A stretch of DNA of 64,000 bases from Cafeteria roenbergensis. Its lineage: Eukaryota > Sar > Bigyra > Bicosoecida > Cafeteriaceae. A program made the translations under genes and the position numbers. Of the stretch, positions 31,701 to 40,801 are shown piece by piece. The DNA is taken from contig VLTN01000011.1 of NCBI GenBank assembly GCA_008330645.1, positions 592,919 through 656,918 on the forward strand. The letters run 5' to 3'. The stretch's first letter is position 1, and every line of letters begins with the position of its first letter. The notes below the pieces were generated by a model. It was not told the origin of the DNA. It did no database searches and worked only from the letters and a program-made list of their open reading frames with translations.

Positions 31701-32795
31701 ACGGTGTCTGCGCGCGCCGCTGCCTTCCGCATCTCTGCCACAGGCACGGTGCTCGAGCTGGACGACACGTTCCGCGTCGTCAAGAAGCTCAAGCTGATCG
31801 GCCACCCCATGAAGATCTTCCGCAACACCGCCCTCATCCGCGGCATGTTCAACTCCGACCTCGAGGTGGCGCGCTTTTCCGACGCCAAAATCCGCACGGT
31901 GTCGGGCGTGCGCGGCCGGGTCCGCAAGCCAGTCAAGGACGGGGAGCCGGGAGCCTTCCGCGCCGTCTTTGAGGACAAGATCCTGCACAGCGACATCGTA
32001 ATGCTGCGCACCTGGGTGCCCGTCGAGACGAAGCGCTTCTGCAACCCCGTCACCTCCCTGCTGGTGCCGGCGGCCTTCGAGGACGCCTTCAAGCGCCGGC
32101 AGGAGCTCCTGGGCCTCGCGCCCCCCGAGGGCACCGCCGACATGGACGAGGATGCCGCCGCAGCGGTCGCGGCTGCTGCCGAGGCCGAGGCCGACGACGA
32201 CACGGACCTCGGCGACGGCGACGAGGAGGCCATGGCCGCTCGCCAGGCTAAGCGCGACGCCGTGCGCGCCCGGGCTGGGGCAGCGGCGCAGCGCGCCGCC
32301 TACGACGTTGCCGACGACACGGGCGGGCTGGTGCTGATGCGGCCGATGAGGCATCTGCGCCGCGACGCTGGCGTTTCCGCCCTGCAGAACAAGGACAGCC
32401 TTTACCAGCCGCAGGCCAGGCCAGAGCGCCGCTTCAACCCGCTGCGCATCCCGCAGAAGCTGCAGGCTGCCCTGCCCTACGCGTCCAAGCCGAAGCAGTC
32501 GGCCGCCAAGAAGGGCGCTACCTACGCCAACAAGCGGGCCGTCATCCTCGAGGCGCCCGAGCGGGCCGCGCTCGCCGCGATGCAGCGCGTTCACACCGTG
32601 CGCCGCGCCCGCGAGAAGAAGGTGCAGGAGGCCGAGAACAGGCGCAAGGCCGACAGGCAGCGCAAGGTTGCCGCGGAGGCCGCGCGGTGGGCGCCCGTGG
32701 TGCGCGAGCAGCGCAAGGAGCGCTACCGGGAGGATGGCAAGCGCGAGGCCAAGCGCCTCAAGACGGCTCGCGAGCAGCGAGGCGACGACGTTTGA
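28719..32795 (+). CDS. BMS1: Ribosome biogenesis GTPase BMS1
   Basis: A single exon of 1358 residues. The start at 28719 gives a basic N-terminus and the signature [20 protein letters not shown]. The P-loop GPPRTGKTT is at about residue 87, followed by the diverged GTPase region ([28 protein letters not shown]) and the AARP2CN domain. The middle third is a long acidic Asp/Glu/Ser stretch. The C-terminal RIBIOP_C/DUF663 domain begins near [15 protein letters not shown] and includes [11 protein letters not shown]. The end is basic and coiled. BMS1 works with RCL1 in the U3 small-subunit processome during 18S rRNA maturation in the nucleolus. Length agrees with the family (about 1180-1280), the extra residues lying in the acidic tract. 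Confidence 0.97.
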   Translation: MDAGAAAAPKHHHARQAGAKANKKAAKKGGGAAAGARKNPKAFGVSKVSRAKRQIQRNLDRSQRRDHASIVQRRAETDPPFVVVVMGPPRTGKTTLIKNLVKRFTKHTLSDVRGPVTVVVNKVRRITFIECPPDINAMVDLGKVADLVLLTIDASFGFEMETFEFLNVLQVHGFPRVMGVLTFLDGPRFRTAKQVRARKKELKQRFWVEVYQGAKLFYLSGITHGHYPQREIHNLSLFLTRIKFRPLTWRATHPYVLADRVEDVTPPAEVQANPHCDRRVAFFGFVRGAALTRSALVHMCGVGDHRVEAVRFVEDPVPLPETDPEKRKARRALSAKETLLYAPMSDAGAVVFDRDAVYINVPHVHFSRPETLLASADASAAAKAGKAIMPELRASTEETGGAGAAAAAAASSGAAMERTGRGSEGVSMMRELQEGGAEGGLDAGVGRAELQLFAGSAAVRSSDVAKGASGRRAGGADGDSSDSSDSDSGDDESSGDDDDAAAFDAAIARRGARAMPQEEAVEQDGRVRRRAVLGGKGSMPEESSDEEEEASETKLDSGASDDDASDSASSSSDDDDDDDDEARLRSDIVNRSRAALAERRAGRVDLEALVYGGGDAGEDDEDAGGESSEDDEDGGFFQTRRRAGDAAAAEGSSSARAKAGIDIDADDVGVWAPTSTEAKVDWTDDRDALATLKDRFVTGDWGAKARAAAREMLGLPPAKSGGSEDSGESDLDGDSDDDVAMGDFEDLETGESFGPGKRRGAASDDDSDDDDDEDEEEDDEGDLSDDDDDEASRLKRAQAAVHARFKAGASAEPDEDAKAAADALDDGHKFNRSGLDEIDFGPDGERARAARRAAQDAINAEELAGAGPAARAALLGHVPGEYVRVELAGVSPEFFQNFTASRPLILGGVPPHEQGMSLIRLRLKRHRWSPRQLKNGDPLVFSMGWRRFQSIPLYSVRDLKERNRFLKYTPEHMHCECTIWAPTAPTNIGFLAYQTVSARAAAFRISATGTVLELDDTFRVVKKLKLIGHPMKIFRNTALIRGMFNSDLEVARFSDAKIRTVSGVRGRVRKPVKDGEPGAFRAVFEDKILHSDIVMLRTWVPVETKRFCNPVTSLLVPAAFEDAFKRRQELLGLAPPEGTADMDEDAAAAVAAAAEAEADDDTDLGDGDEEAMAARQAKRDAVRARAGAAAQRAAYDVADDTGGLVLMRPMRHLRRDAGVSALQNKDSLYQPQARPERRFNPLRIPQKLQAALPYASKPKQSAAKKGATYANKRAVILEAPERAALAAMQRVHTVRRAREKKVQEAENRRKADRQRKVAAEAARWAPVVREQRKERYREDGKREAKRLKTAREQRGDDV

Positions 32796-32874
32796 TCGCC
32801 GCACGCCGGCTGCCGCCTGATGTCCGTCCCCTGCCCGTGACTCCATGCGCCCCCGCCATTGCCGCCCCAAGGCC

Positions 32875-32912
32875 TTGTGTGGGTGAGTGTTTGTGTTTGT
32901 GTGTGGATGCGT
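32875..32912 (+). promoter_or_regulatory. TG-rich tract after BMS1
   Basis: A run of TG/TTTG steps (GTGTTTGTGTTTGTGTGTGG) about 80-120 bases after the BMS1 stop; candidate cleavage/polyadenylation element. Confidence 0.4.
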
Positions 32913-33066
32913 CTTTGACCGAGCGCCCACTGCAAGGAGCTTCGTGCCTCGCCCCAGTTCGGTGTCCGTTGCCCACCTGCCGCAGCAGCGAGTCACGAGC
33001 GCCGCGCCGCAAGGGGGCCGCCCCCAACCCAGCGACCCCCCCCCCCACTGCCGCGGCGTGCCTACA

Positions 33067-35460
33067 TCACACAAACGAAGAGTCGGGGGGAGGAGCTATG
33101 CCGAGCTGCGCGGCCGCCTCGCTGACGGCGCACTCGAGCCGGGTGCGCCCCGTGCCGTCTCTCGCCTGCTCCGACACCCACACCCGCTCTCGCTCCAACA
33201 GCCCCGCCCACAGCTTCGGGTGCATCCACTCGAAGCACAGCTCGCCGTCCACGGACGTCAGTGAGGATGCGCGGATGCGCACAGATCCGAGCGCGCCGTC
33301 AACGGCCGCTCGCCTTGTCTCCGCCTCGGCCGCTTTCCCGGCCGGCCCCATCAGCCGCTCGGGCGAGCCCGTGGCCGGCTGCGCCCGGAACGCGTATCCC
33401 CTGCGCGGCTCCTGCAGCGGGCGCGGCAGGTGCGGTAGCGCCGCATCACCCGCGCGGCGGGCTGGCGGGATGACTGCCGAAGAGGCGCCTCCGGGGGAGT
33501 CTGGCTCGTCGTCCGACGCGGCAAAAGACCCGTCCGAGTCGGACGAGGCCGAGGAGTCGCCGTCGCTCGCCCGAGCGGCGGGCGCCGCTTCCGGCACCCC
33601 GTGGGCCGGAATGGCAACGCCATCCACCTCCGCAGCGGCTGCTGCCCCGGCCGCTCGCTGTCGCCGCCTCCGCAGCACGCGCGAAACGGGTCCGGGCAGC
33701 GGCGCGAGGGCGGCACCAGCCTCCGCCCGCTGCGTCCGAGCGCGCGCCTGCTCCAGCCAACGGTGTTGCACCGTCGAGAAGACCGCATCGATCGCCCAGG
33801 CGCCATCATCGCCGGACGGCGCCACGCTGTGCCCGCGGCGTCGCCTGTGCCTGCGAGCGTGCTTAGCGCCGGCCTTTGCAATGGTGCCGAGCCACGGCTC
33901 AACGGCTCTCATGGCCGCCAGCGCACACGCAACAGCAGTGAGAGGCGCGTCCACAGGCCGCGGGGCCCTGCGGTGCTTGGCTCTGCCGGGGGGCGCGGCC
34001 GGCGCAGCGGCCGGCGAGGGGCCCCGTTCAGGCCCTGGCTTCGAGGCGGCAGGGCCGTTGGTGGCAGGGCCGTCGGTGGCAGGGCCATCGGTGGCAGGGC
34101 CGTGGGTGGCAGGGCCGTCGGTGGCAGGGCCATCGGTGGCAGGGCCGTTGGTGGCAGGGCCGTCGGTGGCAGGGCCATCGGTGGCAGGGCCGTCGGTGGC
34201 AGGGCCATCGGTGGCAGGGCCGTCGGTGGCAGGGCCGTCGGTGGCAGGGCCGTCGGTGGCAGGGCCGTCGGTGGCAGGGCCGTCGGTGGGGCCGCGCACC
34301 GGGGAGGTCGCTCCTTCCTCTGCGGCTGGGAGATGCTTTGGCGCGGCAGCCACGCCCACGCTGACGGCAGGCGAACCGGACGACGGCGACGCGCGGCGGT
34401 CGGGCCTGTCGTCGGCGGTGGAGGTGTCTGCGCCCTCGGATGCGGCCACCGCAGCAGCTGTCGCGCTCTGGAGCAATGCAGCGGGCGCGGTGGCGGCGCC
34501 AGCGCCAGCGTCAGGCGTGTCCGTTCTGGCTGCAGCGATGTTGCCGGCGACGGCGGGGTCGAGCCAGACTGGGGCGGGACAGGGCCCGTTTGCGCTCGGA
34601 GAGGGCCCGTGCACGGCGCGCTGCTGCGCCTGGGCTACCTCGATGACGAGCGCGTCCACAGTGACGAGCTTCGCACTCCAGGGCAGAGCCGATGCCCCCC
34701 CCACCGCCATGAGCCACGGCACGATGGCGCCGTCCAGAATGGGACCGACGGCCTTGAGAGCCAAGCGGGCCTTTGGCGCGCGCTTCTGCATGAGCAGCGC
34801 CGCGGCGCGCGCGAGCAGGCGAGCATCGCGCAGTCCCGCCAGGTACAGAGACGCGAGCCCGCACCCGCGCGTGCGCGTCAGGGCCAGCATGCAGGCGAGG
34901 GCAGCCTCCACGCGCACCCCAGCCAAGAGCAGCTGAACCGCGATGAAGTTAATGCTCTGGACATACCGCACGTCCTCGTCGAGGGCGGCCAGGTTTGTCA
35001 GCAGCCGCAACAACGCGCGTGCGGTGCGGCGCTCGCGCCCCGGCCGCCTGCCCTGGAGGAGTCGCAGCTCCGGTGCAGTGCGGGGCACGTCCCTTGCCGC
35101 CACGCTCACAGCCTTGGCGAGCTCGCTTTCGTGCTGCCTCTCGCCGAGGTGCAGGGCAACCGACGCGACTTTGGTCAGCGAGCTCGTCGACAGGAGCTCC
35201 TCCGCGCGCAGCAGGCACGGCCACACGGCCCACCGCAGCGCAGGGTTGATCTTTCCCCCGTCGCGTTGGATAGACTGCAGCATCAGCGCTTGGCGCCGGT
35301 CTGCGTCGAGAGTTGCATCGGTAAGCAGCGCGGAGAGTCGCCACGTCCCCTCGTCGTCTTGGGGAAGCGTTGGCGACACGTAGAGCGTCAGAGAGGCCCA
35401 CGGTGATATTGCAGCCGACGGGACGACCCTGAATGGGTCCGCGGAGCACGCCGCTCCCAT
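33067..35460 (-). CDS. TBC-domain Rab GTPase-activating protein with pentapeptide repeat and N-myristoylation motif
   Basis: A single frame; the start at 35460 yields 797 residues beginning MGAACS, a good N-myristoylation site with an adjacent Cys for palmitoylation, so membrane attachment is likely. The upstream in-frame Met is less plausible. The TBC domain (about residues 60-290) has NPALRWAVWPCLL, the arginine-finger motif ARDVPRTAPE and the glutamine-finger motif YVQSINFIA, so both catalytic fingers are present and Rab-GAP activity is expected. After it come 16 tandem pentapeptides of the ATDGP type (34050-34295 on the DNA), then Pro/Arg-rich linkers, an acidic Asp/Ser tract and a C-terminal segment with FEWMHPKLWAGLL that may close the TBC-like fold or form a separate motif. 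The target Rab is unknown. Confidence 0.85.
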   Translation of the reverse strand: MGAACSADPFRVVPSAAISPWASLTLYVSPTLPQDDEGTWRLSALLTDATLDADRRQALMLQSIQRDGGKINPALRWAVWPCLLRAEELLSTSSLTKVASVALHLGERQHESELAKAVSVAARDVPRTAPELRLLQGRRPGRERRTARALLRLLTNLAALDEDVRYVQSINFIAVQLLLAGVRVEAALACMLALTRTRGCGLASLYLAGLRDARLLARAAALLMQKRAPKARLALKAVGPILDGAIVPWLMAVGGASALPWSAKLVTVDALVIEVAQAQQRAVHGPSPSANGPCPAPVWLDPAVAGNIAAARTDTPDAGAGAATAPAALLQSATAAAVAASEGADTSTADDRPDRRASPSSGSPAVSVGVAAAPKHLPAAEEGATSPVRGPTDGPATDGPATDGPATDGPATDGPATDGPATDGPATDGPATDGPATNGPATDGPATDGPATHGPATDGPATDGPATNGPAASKPGPERGPSPAAAPAAPPGRAKHRRAPRPVDAPLTAVACALAAMRAVEPWLGTIAKAGAKHARRHRRRRGHSVAPSGDDGAWAIDAVFSTVQHRWLEQARARTQRAEAGAALAPLPGPVSRVLRRRRQRAAGAAAAAEVDGVAIPAHGVPEAAPAARASDGDSSASSDSDGSFAASDDEPDSPGGASSAVIPPARRAGDAALPHLPRPLQEPRRGYAFRAQPATGSPERLMGPAGKAAEAETRRAAVDGALGSVRIRASSLTSVDGELCFEWMHPKLWAGLLERERVWVSEQARDGTGRTRLECAVSEAAAQLGIAPPPDSSFV
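34055..34290. repeat. 15-bp tandem repeat, about 16 copies, coding
   Basis: The unit GTGGCAGGGCCGTCG repeats in perfect 15-bp register, with single-base variants (CATCG, GTTG, GTGG). On the minus strand it encodes ATDGP pentapeptides with a few ATNGP and ATHGP within the TBC protein. Confidence 0.95.
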
Positions 35461-35670
35461 GGAGTGCGCCTTCAAGAAGCCAGCGAAATATTTGTGTGGC
35501 GGAGCTTCCCCATTTTTCGCGCAGCTTCCGCGCACTTGTCCCAGCCACGCACCGTTGGGCTTCCCACGGGAACCGCAGGCCAGCGCCTTCGCACGCCCAT
35601 GCACACTTGCTCAAAGGCCGGCCACTCAATGACGCAGCAGGGTGCGAGGGCGCTCAGCCGACTGGTGGTC

Positions 35671-38524
35671 TCACCCGTCGAGGCAGGCCATGATGGCCGC
35701 CTCCACGCTACAGTCGAACTCCAGCAGCGCCTGCTTGGCCTGGTCCGCAGTGCACTGCGTCACGCCCATGACCTGCTCGATCTGCTGGGTAGTCGGCCCG
35801 TCCTGGTCGCCGCTGGAGCCGCTCGCGCTGCTGCTTGCAGCGAATGCTGCGCCTCCGGCCCCCAGGCTGCCCGCCAAGGCTGCCGGCGTGGCTGACGCGA
35901 GAGCAGCTGCTGCAAAGGGATCCAAATCGCCTAGGTGGCCATGGTAGCTGGCGGTGCTCGCCTTTTGACTGGCGAGGGAAGCCGAGAACGCGGCTGCGAC
36001 CGAGCCGGCGGGCGCGACGGGCTTGGAAGCTGGCTTGGGAGCCGACTTGGGAGCTGGCTTGGGAGCTGGCTTGGGAGCTGGCTTGGAGCCCGGAGCCCCG
36101 GCAAGCAGCGCTGCCGCCCAGGGCGCCGCGGGGGCGGCCGGAGCATCGTCGGCCGCAGCCGAGCCCCCGCGTTCCCGCCGGCGCGCGCTGATCACGCTGT
36201 TGACCAGGCTGCCGTGCGCCGCCTTGAGGTGCGCCACGATGTCGTGCTCGCGGGAGCGGGCCTCGTCCTCCGTCGCCGCGGCGCAGCAGAGGGGACACCT
36301 CGACCGCAGCGACGGCCCTGCCGCCTGGCCCGGCGCCTTCGTGTCGTGCATGCTCACCAGCTGGTTCACCAGGTCCCTGTCGGAGAGGAGCGGGGAGAGC
36401 TTGCCCTGCGCCAGCAGCACCGGGTCGCGGTACTGGCCCGTGGCCCACTGCTCCACGCGGGGCTGGAACAGCTCCACGACGGCGCGGTCGCCGGCAGCCA
36501 GCGCTCGCGCAATGCGACACACCTCAGGCAGCGACAGACACTGCGACTGCCCCCCGCCAGGGCGCTGCTCGCCCCGCTCCTCCGCGGCGAGGAGCGCCGC
36601 CATGGGGTCGGCCGCGTCGGGAAGCGGCTGGCAGAGCGCCACCAGCATCCCGAGGTCGCGCACCGTCTCCACAAAGTCCGCCTCCTCGCGCTGGGTCAGG
36701 AGCGTGGCGAGCGTGTCCCTGCCCGGCCCAGCCGGCTGGCCCGACACGGGGTCCACGGCGTTGACGGAGGGAACGCGAGAGTGCAGTCGCGGCTCGTACA
36801 CGCGCCGCGCCTCGTCGCGGGCTTCGATGTCCAGCGGGTCGACCTGGCCGGCCTTGGGGGGCGCCTCCGGGGGCATGAGGGACGGGGTGCCGCGAACAGC
36901 GCAGTGAGAGACGAGGAGGTCCACGGGAATGCGGCGGGTGCGCGTGTCGGCAAAGGTGTTGCCAGAGGTGCACGGCAGGCGCACCAGCCGCGAGCTGACG
37001 AGGTGGTCCTCGTCCTCGGGATCGGCCGACAGCTCGCCTGCGGCCACGCCGCCCACGGCCTGGGGCGACGGCATGACGACCTCCATGGACTGCAGGAGCC
37101 CCTCGTCTGCGCCGCCGGGGGGCGCCGTGTGGAGCACCAGCACGGCCAGGTCGGCCCCGAGGTGGGCAGACGCCCTGGACGCCAGCAGCAGCTCGTGCGA
37201 CGTCACGGGGACGACGCGGGAGGGAGGCGCGGCGGCCGCCGCCGCCTCGGAGCGGCGGAAGCTGGAGAGCCGCTGCTTGATCGGGGAGGGGCCGGCAGAG
37301 GGCCTGCTCGCGGGGCGGGCTCCACCCGCGGCCGCGGGGGCTGCCTTGCCCGGCTTTGAGAAGGCGATGCCGACCCGGCAGAGCCCGAGGGCGGCTGCGA
37401 TGGCGTCAACCCTGGCCGCGTGCTCGTCGGGAAGGAGAAGCGCGTGGTGAGCGGTGGAGCGCTGGGGTGGCTCGTACAGCGCGTCAACCTCGATCCAGCC
37501 GTCCGTCGACCGGCGGCCGAAGCACCATGCGATGCGGCGGCGGCGGAAGCGGCCGGCGAGGAACGGGACGCGGGACGGGTCGGCCAGCAGCTTCACGCCC
37601 AGCATGCGGGCCGCCTGGCCGCCCGTGATGAGCGGACAGTCGCGGTCGTGCTCCGCAGACAGCTGCGCCAGCGTGCGCACCGACCGCCCGGAGGGTCGAG
37701 AGGGCGCCCCCCCAGACGGCCCAGGGGAGGAGGAGGCGCCGGGGGAAGGGGTGGCCGGCGGATCTGTGCCTCGGAAGCCGAGGCCACGGCTGCGGAAGTT
37801 GTAGAGCTGGGCCACCGGGTGGGGCAGGCGGGTGGCCCACAGCTCTGCCAGACGCCCGCAGGCGGGCCCTGGGGGGCGCTCCGTGAGGCGCACGCCCGCC
37901 TTGAGCGGGTCGTTGAGCGCGTCTTCCGCCGCGGCGTCCAGCTGGGCCATGGACGGGCCGGAGCGGCCGGCGTCAGCGGCGGCGGAGGCGGCGGAGGGCG
38001 TTGCCCCTGCCTGTAGGCGGCGGGAGAGGTCGGGCTTGGTCAGCTTGAGGTGCGTCTCTGGGATTCCAGTCTCAGCAGCCACGCTGCGGGGAGCGGGACA
38101 GCGGCGGGCGGGCGGCTGCCTTGACTGGGCGATCGGAAGGTTTGGCTCGGGCGACGGCCGCCGCCCGGCGAGGGCGAGGGCGAGGGCGAGGGCGAGGGCG
38201 AGGGCGAGGGCGAGGGCGAGGGCGAGGGCGAGGGCGAGGGCGAGGGCGAGGGCGAGGGCGAGGGCGAGGGCGAGGGCGAGGGCGAGGGCGAGGGCGAGGG
38301 CGAGGGCGCTCCGACAGGGCATCGGCTCACGCTGCTCGTAGTGCGGCGCAGGTCGCCTTGTCCGGAAGCACGATGAAGTGCATGCGGCCACCGACGGCGC
38401 CGGTGCCGCGACGCGTCTCCGTGACAGCGATCCGCAGCTGGCGCCCCTCCCGCAGCCGCTGCTCCAGCGCCTTGGTGGACCTGCGGGAGGCGAACACAAC
38501 AGCCGCACGCGTGCGCGACCGCAT
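35671..38524 (-). CDS. NPL4: NPL4 homologue (CDC48/p97 cofactor) with C-terminal UBA-like domain
   Basis: Exons 38524-38331 and 38083-35671 encode 868 residues. Splicing across an intron full of hexamer repeat rebuilds an N-terminal ubiquitin-like fold (RQLRIAVTETRRG, MHFIVLPDKATCAALRAA, then VAAETGIPETHLKL). The NPL4 core follows: AQLYNFRSRGLGFRG, RFRRRRIAWCFGRR, the hallmark DALYEPPQ near residue 268, and DAIAAALGLCRVGIAFS. Near residue 660 there is a CPLCC...H...H pair that may bind zinc. After a KPAP-type linker the last 42 residues form a UBA-like helix bundle (IEQVMGVTQCTADQAKQALL, AAIMACLDG). NPL4 with UFD1 presents ubiquitylated substrates to CDC48. Vertebrate NPL4 ends in an NZF ubiquitin-binding finger; here a UBA-like domain takes that place. 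Confidence 0.88.
38169..38308. repeat. GAGGGC hexanucleotide array, about 23 copies, in NPL4 intron 1
   Basis: A near-perfect (GAGGGC)n run forms most of the 247-bp intron (38330-38084). It is an open frame (Ala-Leu or Arg-Ala repeats) but is removed by splicing in the model. Confidence 0.95.
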
Positions 38525-38631
38525 TAGGGGCTTGTCCGCTTAGCCACGGGGCAGGAGAGCGATGCTTTGCTGCAGCGCGGACGCCCCTGCCCGCCGGCGG
38601 CTACGGACGCTCTCCGGAGGTCAGCGGCGCC

Positions 38632-39211
38632 TCACGTCGGCTGCGGCACGGCCTGCGGCCGTTTGACTGGTGTCGACACTGGACCCTCGAGGCTGGTGCC
38701 AGGAGCCCCCTTGATCCAGACGCGGGTGCCTCGCTGCGAGCACGGGCATCGGAGAGTGGTGTTTGTTGGCCTTGAGAGCGCATCAAAGGCCGCCCCATGC
38801 CCTCGAACACCCCCCCCTCCCCGCCGCCCGAAACGGGCTACCACACACGCCACTCACAACCGCAAGTGCCGTTCCAGCGATAGAGGCGCTATCCGGCGAT
38901 AGCCCGTCCGATGGATCTGCGGTCAGAATGGCACCAACAACACCCGCGGCAAGCACAGCCGAGCCGCTGCCATCTCGCCCAAAGCGCATCAGAGATGAGT
39001 GTTGGTGTGCTCTTCGAGCTGCTGCCGTGTGCTCACCGCTGGACGCCTCCTCAAACGTCAGGAACACGTTCTCGGCCGGCTGCTCCACAGAAAATGCTGC
39101 CAAAATTGCCGCCTTGGCTTCTCGCACCGTGCCTGAGCTGTCCACCCGCACATTGCGCCGCGTCTCTCCCAGAAACGCCCTGACAAGCACTTGGTCCCCA
39201 CTTCCGGCCAT
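38632..39211 (-). CDS. Small ubiquitin-like-domain protein
   Basis: Three exons, 39211-39037, 38916-38858 and 38733-38632, join in frame to 111 residues. The first exon reads as the first half of a ubiquitin-like fold: QVLVRAFLGETRRNVRVDS (two strands), then VREAKAAILAAF (helix) and NVFLTFE. The later exons supply a short second half (SIAGTALAV, RGTRVWIKG) and a Pro/Lys-rich tail. There is no C-terminal Gly-Gly, so conjugation is unlikely; it may be a domain used for binding. I do not recognise the exact family. Introns follow the local GTGAG/CGCAG rule, and the start is 94 bp from the divergent ZNF511-like gene. The exon assignment is reasonable but not proven. Confidence 0.55.
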
Positions 39212-39305
39212 GGCGGCTCAGGGGTGGCCTTTTGTGTGCGAGCGCTGAGGGCTCTGCCGCCGGCCGAACGCGGCAAGCGAGCCCCACCCCTGCACCTTCC
39301 TGTGC

Positions 39306-40486
39306 ATGGACGGAGGCGGATGCCAGCGGGTTGAGTTCCTCCTTCGCCCTCACCGTCGGTGGCCGTCGTTAGAGGCGGACGCTGCGGCCCTTCACCTGGA
39401 GCTTCAGCGGGAGCGGGCCGCCCTGGCCACTCGCTCCCAGAGCGCAGCCGGCAGGCGCCGTTGCCAAGTGTGCGGAGCATGGGCCGAGTCACCAGCGAGC
39501 CTGGGGGCACACCTGGCAGCCGTGCACGTGTGCTCGTGCCGAGTCTGCGGGCTCGTGTTGCCCTCGGAGCACTTGCTTCAGCTGCACGAGAGCGAGGCCC
39601 ACGACGCCACTTTTTCCCTGCTGGCATCCGGGCGAGCACAGGTGAGCCTGCTCCTGCTGAGCTGTGCCGCATGGGCTGTATGGGCTGTGCGAGCACGGTG
39701 GCGTGGGGGGGCGCGAGCTGGGGCGATGCAGGCTCGGGGCCAAGGCCGCGGTGCCTTCCAGCGCAAGCTTCTGCCCTCTCCCTGAATGCCCCCGCCCCGC
39801 AGCTCCGATGCCTAGTGCCCGATTGCCGCGCTGCGTTTCGATCCAGCCGGGAGCGAGCAGTCCACCTCCAGGCGCATCACGCCTTTGGGGGGGGCGCTGC
39901 GGCAGCGCTCACTCGGCTGCTGGCCTCTCACGCCGCGGCAGGCGCTGCTCGGACGGATGGCCATCGCATGGGAACCACCGCTGGCGCGACCGAGGACGGC
40001 TGCGGGGCCAGCTCAAGCGCGAGAGCAGCAGCTTCGGCGGCCGCCGTCGCGCCAGCGGCCGCTGCGGCAGCGGTAGCCAGCGCGGGGCCCTCCGCGACAG
40101 TGGCGGGCTTGATCGTGGGCCCAGACATGGCCGGTGCGGCGGCGCCGCCCCCTAGCCTGAGGCAGTGGTCAGAGGACGGGTGGGGCGACGTTCCTGCGGC
40201 GCCGGCTCTCGCAGCGGGCAGCTGCGTCGCTGCAACGCCTGCCCGCCGTGGCACGCCTCCCGCGATGGGGCCGGGCGAGTCGGACGCTCGTCGCCGGCGC
40301 CTACGCATGGTCCCGCGCGCGGTGCAACTGCGGCGCGCCGCCCCGAGCAGCAGCGCGTCTTTTGCGCGATCGTCCGCCCCGAGCAGCAGCGCGTCTTCTG
40401 CGCGATCGTCCGCCCCGAGCAGCAGCGCGTCTTCTGCGCGATCGTCCGCCCCGGCAGCAGCAGCTGCGGTCGCTCGTCTTCACTAG
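39306..40486 (+). CDS. ZNF511: C2H2 zinc-finger protein, ZNF511-like
   Basis: Exons 39306-39641 and 39803-40486 encode 339 residues. Three C2H2 fingers occur in the order seen in ZNF511: CQVCGAWAESPASLGAHLAAVH, then CRVCGLVLPSEHLLQLHESEAH followed by DATFSLLASGRAQ, and after the intron CLVPDCRAAFRSSRERAVHL...HH. The short link between fingers one and two (VCSC) and the DxxFxxL stretch after the second are characteristic of this conserved family, whose function is poorly known (proposed transcription or cell-cycle roles). The remaining 170 residues are Ala/Ser-rich and end with three copies of a 12-residue repeat (SSAPSSSASSAR). It is divergent from the small ubiquitin-like gene. Confidence 0.8.
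40340..40456. repeat. 36-bp tandem repeat, three copies, coding
   Basis: The unit beginning GCCCCGAGCAGCAGCGCGTC, 36 bp long, is repeated nearly perfectly in the last exon of the ZNF511-like gene. Confidence 0.9.
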
Positions 40487-40801
40487 CGGCAATGTCGCCA
40501 TTTTTTTTCCCTCCCGCGCGCCAGAGAGACTGCATGTTGTGCGTGTTCGGCTCGCTGGCGTGCGCTGCGGTTCAGCGTATCTCCAGCCCCCCCCCGGTCG
40601 CAAGGCTCGTTCCCTAGAACAGCACCCGCACACGCACGGCAGCAGCACGCCTGGCCTGGATGAGCGCGGCTGTCGCACGAGCCCGCGCATGCGCCCAACT
40701 TTGCGCCCGCTGCTTGCCGCCGCCGCAATCTGCCGGCAGAGCCCTCCCGTCGCATGTCCGCTTGGCACGCTCACTTGGGGGTTGCGCCCGCCGGGCGACC
40801 C
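40487..40801. other. Intergenic region, ZNF511-like / dynein docking gene
   Basis: About 315 bp. It contains a short T run (40499-40508) and then a TG-containing segment (GCATGTTGTGCGTGTTCGG near 40531-40549), probably the ZNF511 3' end, followed by the upstream region of the next gene. Confidence 0.4.

Noticed and set aside
38169-38308. Poly Ala-Leu stretch as a membrane or structural protein segment
   Set aside because: It is a GAGGGC hexamer array within an intron; splicing it out rebuilds the ubiquitin-like domain of NPL4.
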